Assembly (NCBI RefSeq): GCF_001640805.2
Contig: NC_066836.1
Coordinates: 3,730,071-3,794,070 of the forward strand
Direction: 5' to 3'
DNA: 64,000 bases
From: Lates calcarifer
Taxonomy: Eukaryota; Chordata; Actinopteri; Centropomidae
Of this stretch, positions 60,531 through 64,000 are shown piece by piece. The notes beneath the pieces are model-generated. The model was not told where the DNA came from. It did not search any database and saw only the letters and a program-made list of their open reading frames with translations. The translations under genes and the position numbers were made by a program. Positions within the stretch are counted from its first letter, which is position 1, and every line of letters begins with the position of its first letter.

Positions 60531-60559
<29 letters not shown>

Positions 60560-60574
60560 TGGGGGGGTGGGGGG
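60531..60574. repeat. TG microsatellite followed by G-runs
   Basis: About 14 TG units run into TTGGGGGGGTGGGGGG. Confidence 0.97.
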
Positions 60575-62753
60575 CTGCTGTAGCTTGTGGGGGTTGGATG
60601 TTCTTTTCCAGAGGTATAGTCGGCGACACAGCGTGTAGGTGACAGGGATTACAGCCTCAGCCAGTGGTAAATAATACGACCATGCTGTTAGTCCCTGTGC
60701 AGAAAAGCCTCTATATTTCTGAGTTGTTGCCTAGGAAACTAGGAGCAGAGAGTGGCCCTAATTTTGTGCTGGACTCCCTGAGACAGATGAGCTGTTCAAC
60801 ATGTTGATGAGGGCTGTTCATGCATGTGATGGATATAACTCCATACTGCATAAACTATATGAAATATTTATGATATTTTATCTCAAATTAACTCTTTTTA
60901 TTTGCAACCTTCCACGAGGAAGTCAGAGATCAGTGGGCTGGCTGCAGCTGGATGGAAGCTTGCCAGTTACACTGATCAGTTTTTCTCCTCACTGCAGTCT
61001 GCTGCTTCTGCTTTTTTATTGACTGAGCTGAGACTTCATTCTTCAGTTTAAATAATTTGTTGTTTTGATACCAAATGCTTCTCGGCTTTTGAGCAAAATC
61101 CTGTTCACATGTGAATCAATTAGAAATTAATTAACCCCAATTCTCCAACATTCAAATTCATAAAACTGAAACTGCAAATGGCTGCAACAGTATCTACATG
61201 GAAATCTAAAATAAAAGGACAGTGAGAGATGAAGTCGGAGTTAATCTGTGAAAGCCTCCTTGAGCAGTGTGGGTTAAAACACAGCTGAAGATAAACAGAA
61301 GCCTACATTTCAAAACACGTCTGTCACATCACAGAGCATCCCGCCACAAACCAGATGTGTCATATAGACGGAAAAGAAGTCACGGGGGATGTGTCAAAGT
61401 GAGGAGCGTTTTCTTGGGCAATGACAGGTGTCAACACAGATATCAGGAGGGTGTGGTCTTACAAAGAAAACAGAAGGTTCAGTTTTGCAGCACGCCATAT
61501 ACCATCAGTGTGTGCTGCCTTTAAATGATCTATACAGCAACCATCATGATAACGTAACAATGATACAGACTCTGAGTTATGTGTGGCTAAGCTGTTATCC
61601 AGATTTCACAGGTGCATCCCCAACAAGAGTTATGATGTAGTTAATCAGTAAAACAAAAAATATGATGAATGATATAATGGCTGATACCTGCAAGAAACGT
61701 TTCTCAAAGCAAAGATACATCTTTGCTGCATATTTGCATCCAAATGGATCTTTGCATTTATATTGTAGTGTTGCCTCTTATCTTCCATAACTGGTGATCA
61801 GCGTGAGAAGCTGAATCCAGCAGGGTGATAAATGCATCAGTGTCCTGGCAGCAAGAAATCAGGCGAGGTTCATCCTCTCCCTCTGTGTGTGCAGAAATGA
61901 AAATGGCTGGATATCCAGAATTTAAAGGCATGTCTGCATCATGGAGACAATCAGAACAACATTAGAATCATTGTTAAATCATTGTTACAGGGATAGAAAT
62001 ATCCTGGTTTCTATATTTTTCTTACCTCTCTAGATTATATATAGATCCTCTTGAAGAAAAAAAAGGTAACAAACCTTTATCACAGTTTTTCTCTAGTAAA
62101 ACAGACTAACTGAAAAATGCCAGCCTAATTTAATTTTCACAAGAGTCAATATGTTGCCTGGGAGACAGTAATGCACTGCCCAGTGTCTCATCTCCCATAC
62201 TCAATAATTCATTTGCTTTATACTCATTAACAAACGACCTTGGAAACTCTGAGTGGTGGAAGTGCCTCAGTGTCCCGGCTCAGCATTTGACTTTCCAAAA
62301 TGTTAAACTGGTTTACTTTGAGCACAGAGGGAAAAAAACAACGCTTTCCCATGTTGTTGGTGGAGAATATATACACTCTATATGTGGTCAGTCAACAAAT
62401 ACAGCCAAGTTCTGCCGATGACAGTGTGACAACCACAACAAACAGGTCGGTAACATTAATAAAATCTTTCACTTTCCGTCTCTCTCTCCCCCCGTTCTCA
62501 CTGGCTCAATATCTTTCCATCCCTCTTTCGGCATCTTTCTCGGTCTCTCTGTCATGTGGTGGACAATAAATCAATAGTGTATCATTGAAGGAGACATCTG
62601 TGGGAAAGTGAGGAAATAGGAGACCTCATGGTTGAGAGAGGAGAGAGGCTGTGCCGTTGGATCATCAAATGAAGTCTGTCCCTCTGTCTTTCTCCCACTA
62701 GGTTACTGTGTATATGTGTGTGTCTGTGCGGGTGAACCATAAAGTGCCTCAAT
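60575..62753. other. non-genic stretch
   Basis: There is no gene. A minus-strand segment near 62.03-62.06 kb has good splice-like ends but only 24 bases and a stop. Confidence 0.5.
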
Positions 62754-62922
62754 AAGAGATGAGATAAAAATTTTACTGCTGTGTGTGTGCATGTGTTTGT
62801 CACTGTGTGTGTGTGTGTGTGTGTGTGACTCCTTGTGTTATGATGTGAGCCAAAACTGTCAAACTGAGAGATGAGTTAAAAATGTTACTGCACTGCGTGT
62901 GTGTGTGTGTGTGTGTGTGTGT
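62754..62922. repeat. duplicated unit containing TG microsatellites
   Basis: AGAGATGAGATAAAAATTTT followed by ACTGCTGTGTGTG (62755-62787) recurs as AGAGATGAGTTAAAAATGTT plus ACTGCACTGCGTGTG from 62867, an offset of 112 bases. Each copy is followed by a TG array (62804-62827 and 62896-62922). This is a local duplication. Confidence 0.85.
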
Positions 62923-64000
62923 CTTTTAGAGACAGGAAAAGAAAAATGGGATGATTAAATCAAAAAGTACTTTCATATAAGCATGCACCCACACACATGA
63001 CTCTGTGTTCGTCCATCTGATGTCTCAGTCTCTGTTATTTTGTCTCTTTGATGGAAGGTGCGCTTCATTCATAATGTATCACGAAGGCGAGTGCATATAA
63101 AACATTACCAGACCCCATCAAATTCCAGACAGTAAACGGTCTGGCATCGGTCCCACCAGCACCACCCAAGGCAGCCTGACACACACTCACACTCACACAC
63201 ACATGCATGTGAACACACTCACATGGGAGTAAACCAAAGCACTTGTATTCAAATATTGATCTGCAGGCTTCTGTTTCCAATTCAGACACACTTATGAAAT
63301 TCACTTACAAATGTTCTTCAAAGGCAGCCAGTGGCCGAGGGTGACTGTCTGCAGCAAGGCTGGCACAGATGTGTTGCTTCAAGTGCTTCAGTGCAGGTTC
63401 TCGCAGTGTATTTTATTTTCTGTCCACAATTAGCAACCTTATGTTGTTGTTGGTTCATTTTTGTGTTGACATCTGCAGTTAAACACTCTCTTTGTTGGCA
63501 GAGATATTTGTTGCAGTGAAACTTTTTGCACATCGTCTGTTTCACGACTTTTATCCAGTTGTGTGTATATATGTGGCTCTAAGTATTTTGTATCTACTGT
63601 AAAGATACCACCTTTCTAAAACCAAAAACACAAGTGTAAGGAATTAATTGAACTGTGTTTATCTTCTTCAACTCAAGATGCGAGCATTGCCACGCTAACT
63701 ATCTATAGACATATCTTATTGTTATTTCAAAAGACAAAGTGCATGTCATTCAATAACTAAATGATTTGCTGGGGTTACAGGTTAAGTACATTAGAGTTTA
63801 GTGTAACAATAGCAGCTATGTTCTGCTCTTTATTTGGTTTGGAAGTTTACTCTGTCTCAAGCATTATTCTGCATCCTGAAAAAAGGATGTGAAATGCATT
63901 GATATTGTTCTGTTAGAATGAATAATATTTAAAGTGCAGTTTTATCTAAAATACTAACTAGCTCCATCCTGCAATACACAAACATGTCTTCCGTGGATCA
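62923..64000. other. non-genic stretch
   Basis: Nothing recognised; CA-rich text near 63.18 kb. Confidence 0.5.

Noticed and set aside
62031..62054. 24-base minus-strand micro-exon look-alike with a strong polypyrimidine tract
   Set aside because: It contains a stop in the first usable frame, has no partner exon, and the tract is a simple T-run.
1..64000. Bacterial-type features (operons, CRISPR arrays, attachment sites, phage genes), tRNA or rRNA genes, viral insertions
   Set aside because: A pass over both strands showed no repeat-spacer arrays, no tRNA cloverleaf outside the decayed SINE head, no rRNA-like sequence and no retroviral gag/pol/env-like frames.

Overview
The window looks like nuclear DNA of a ray-finned (teleost, probably percomorph) fish. 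It is visibly AT-rich, full of long CA/TG microsatellites, and has no dense run of long open frames. It also carries several interspersed elements I recognise as fish-specific: a Rex/RTE-like LINE 3' end, an element ending in TTCAA repeats, a tRNA-derived SINE, a Tc1-like transposase remnant, and several unclassified percomorph repeats. There are no operons, ribosome-binding sites, tRNA or rRNA genes, or CRISPR arrays. Open frames longer than 100 codons exist, but they are as frequent as chance predicts for 64 kb and most translate to low-complexity or cysteine/histidine-rich strings.

No gene can be named with confidence. The window is best read as a gene desert or the inside of very large introns and flanks. 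A few short segments look like exons because strong splice signals bracket an open frame. They are 3342-3445 (+), 7453-7522 (-, possible first coding exon), 10701-10870 (+, possible last coding exon), 31880-32091 (-, decayed or partial), a three-segment cluster at 39114-40012 (+), and 54100-54128 (+, micro-exon with a start codon). Phases do not join most of them into one gene, and none matches a protein family I can name, so all are given low to moderate confidence.

Layout. 1-11 kb: mostly unique sequence, possible regulatory blocks and three exon candidates. 11.5-16.7 kb: LINE remnant, a tandemly duplicated segment, and an inverted pair of repeat copies around a retroelement 3' end. 19-27 kb: three fragments of one teleost repeat family in both orientations, two perfect palindromes and long TG arrays. 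27-36 kb: unique sequence, a decayed minus-strand frame near 32 kb and two more repeats. 36-47 kb: the three-segment transcript candidate near 39-40 kb, then four clustered repeats (42.7-44.8 kb). 47-56 kb: repeat-poor sequence with conserved-element-like blocks and the 54.1 kb micro-exon. 56-64 kb: SINE, Tc1 remnant, and dense AT/TG microsatellites.

I did not find a previously undescribed system. The more useful leads are the exon candidates, the inverted repeat pair at 15.9-16.6 kb, and the repeat-free blocks that may be cis-regulatory. Repeat assignments rest on recognition from memory and should be confirmed with a repeat library.
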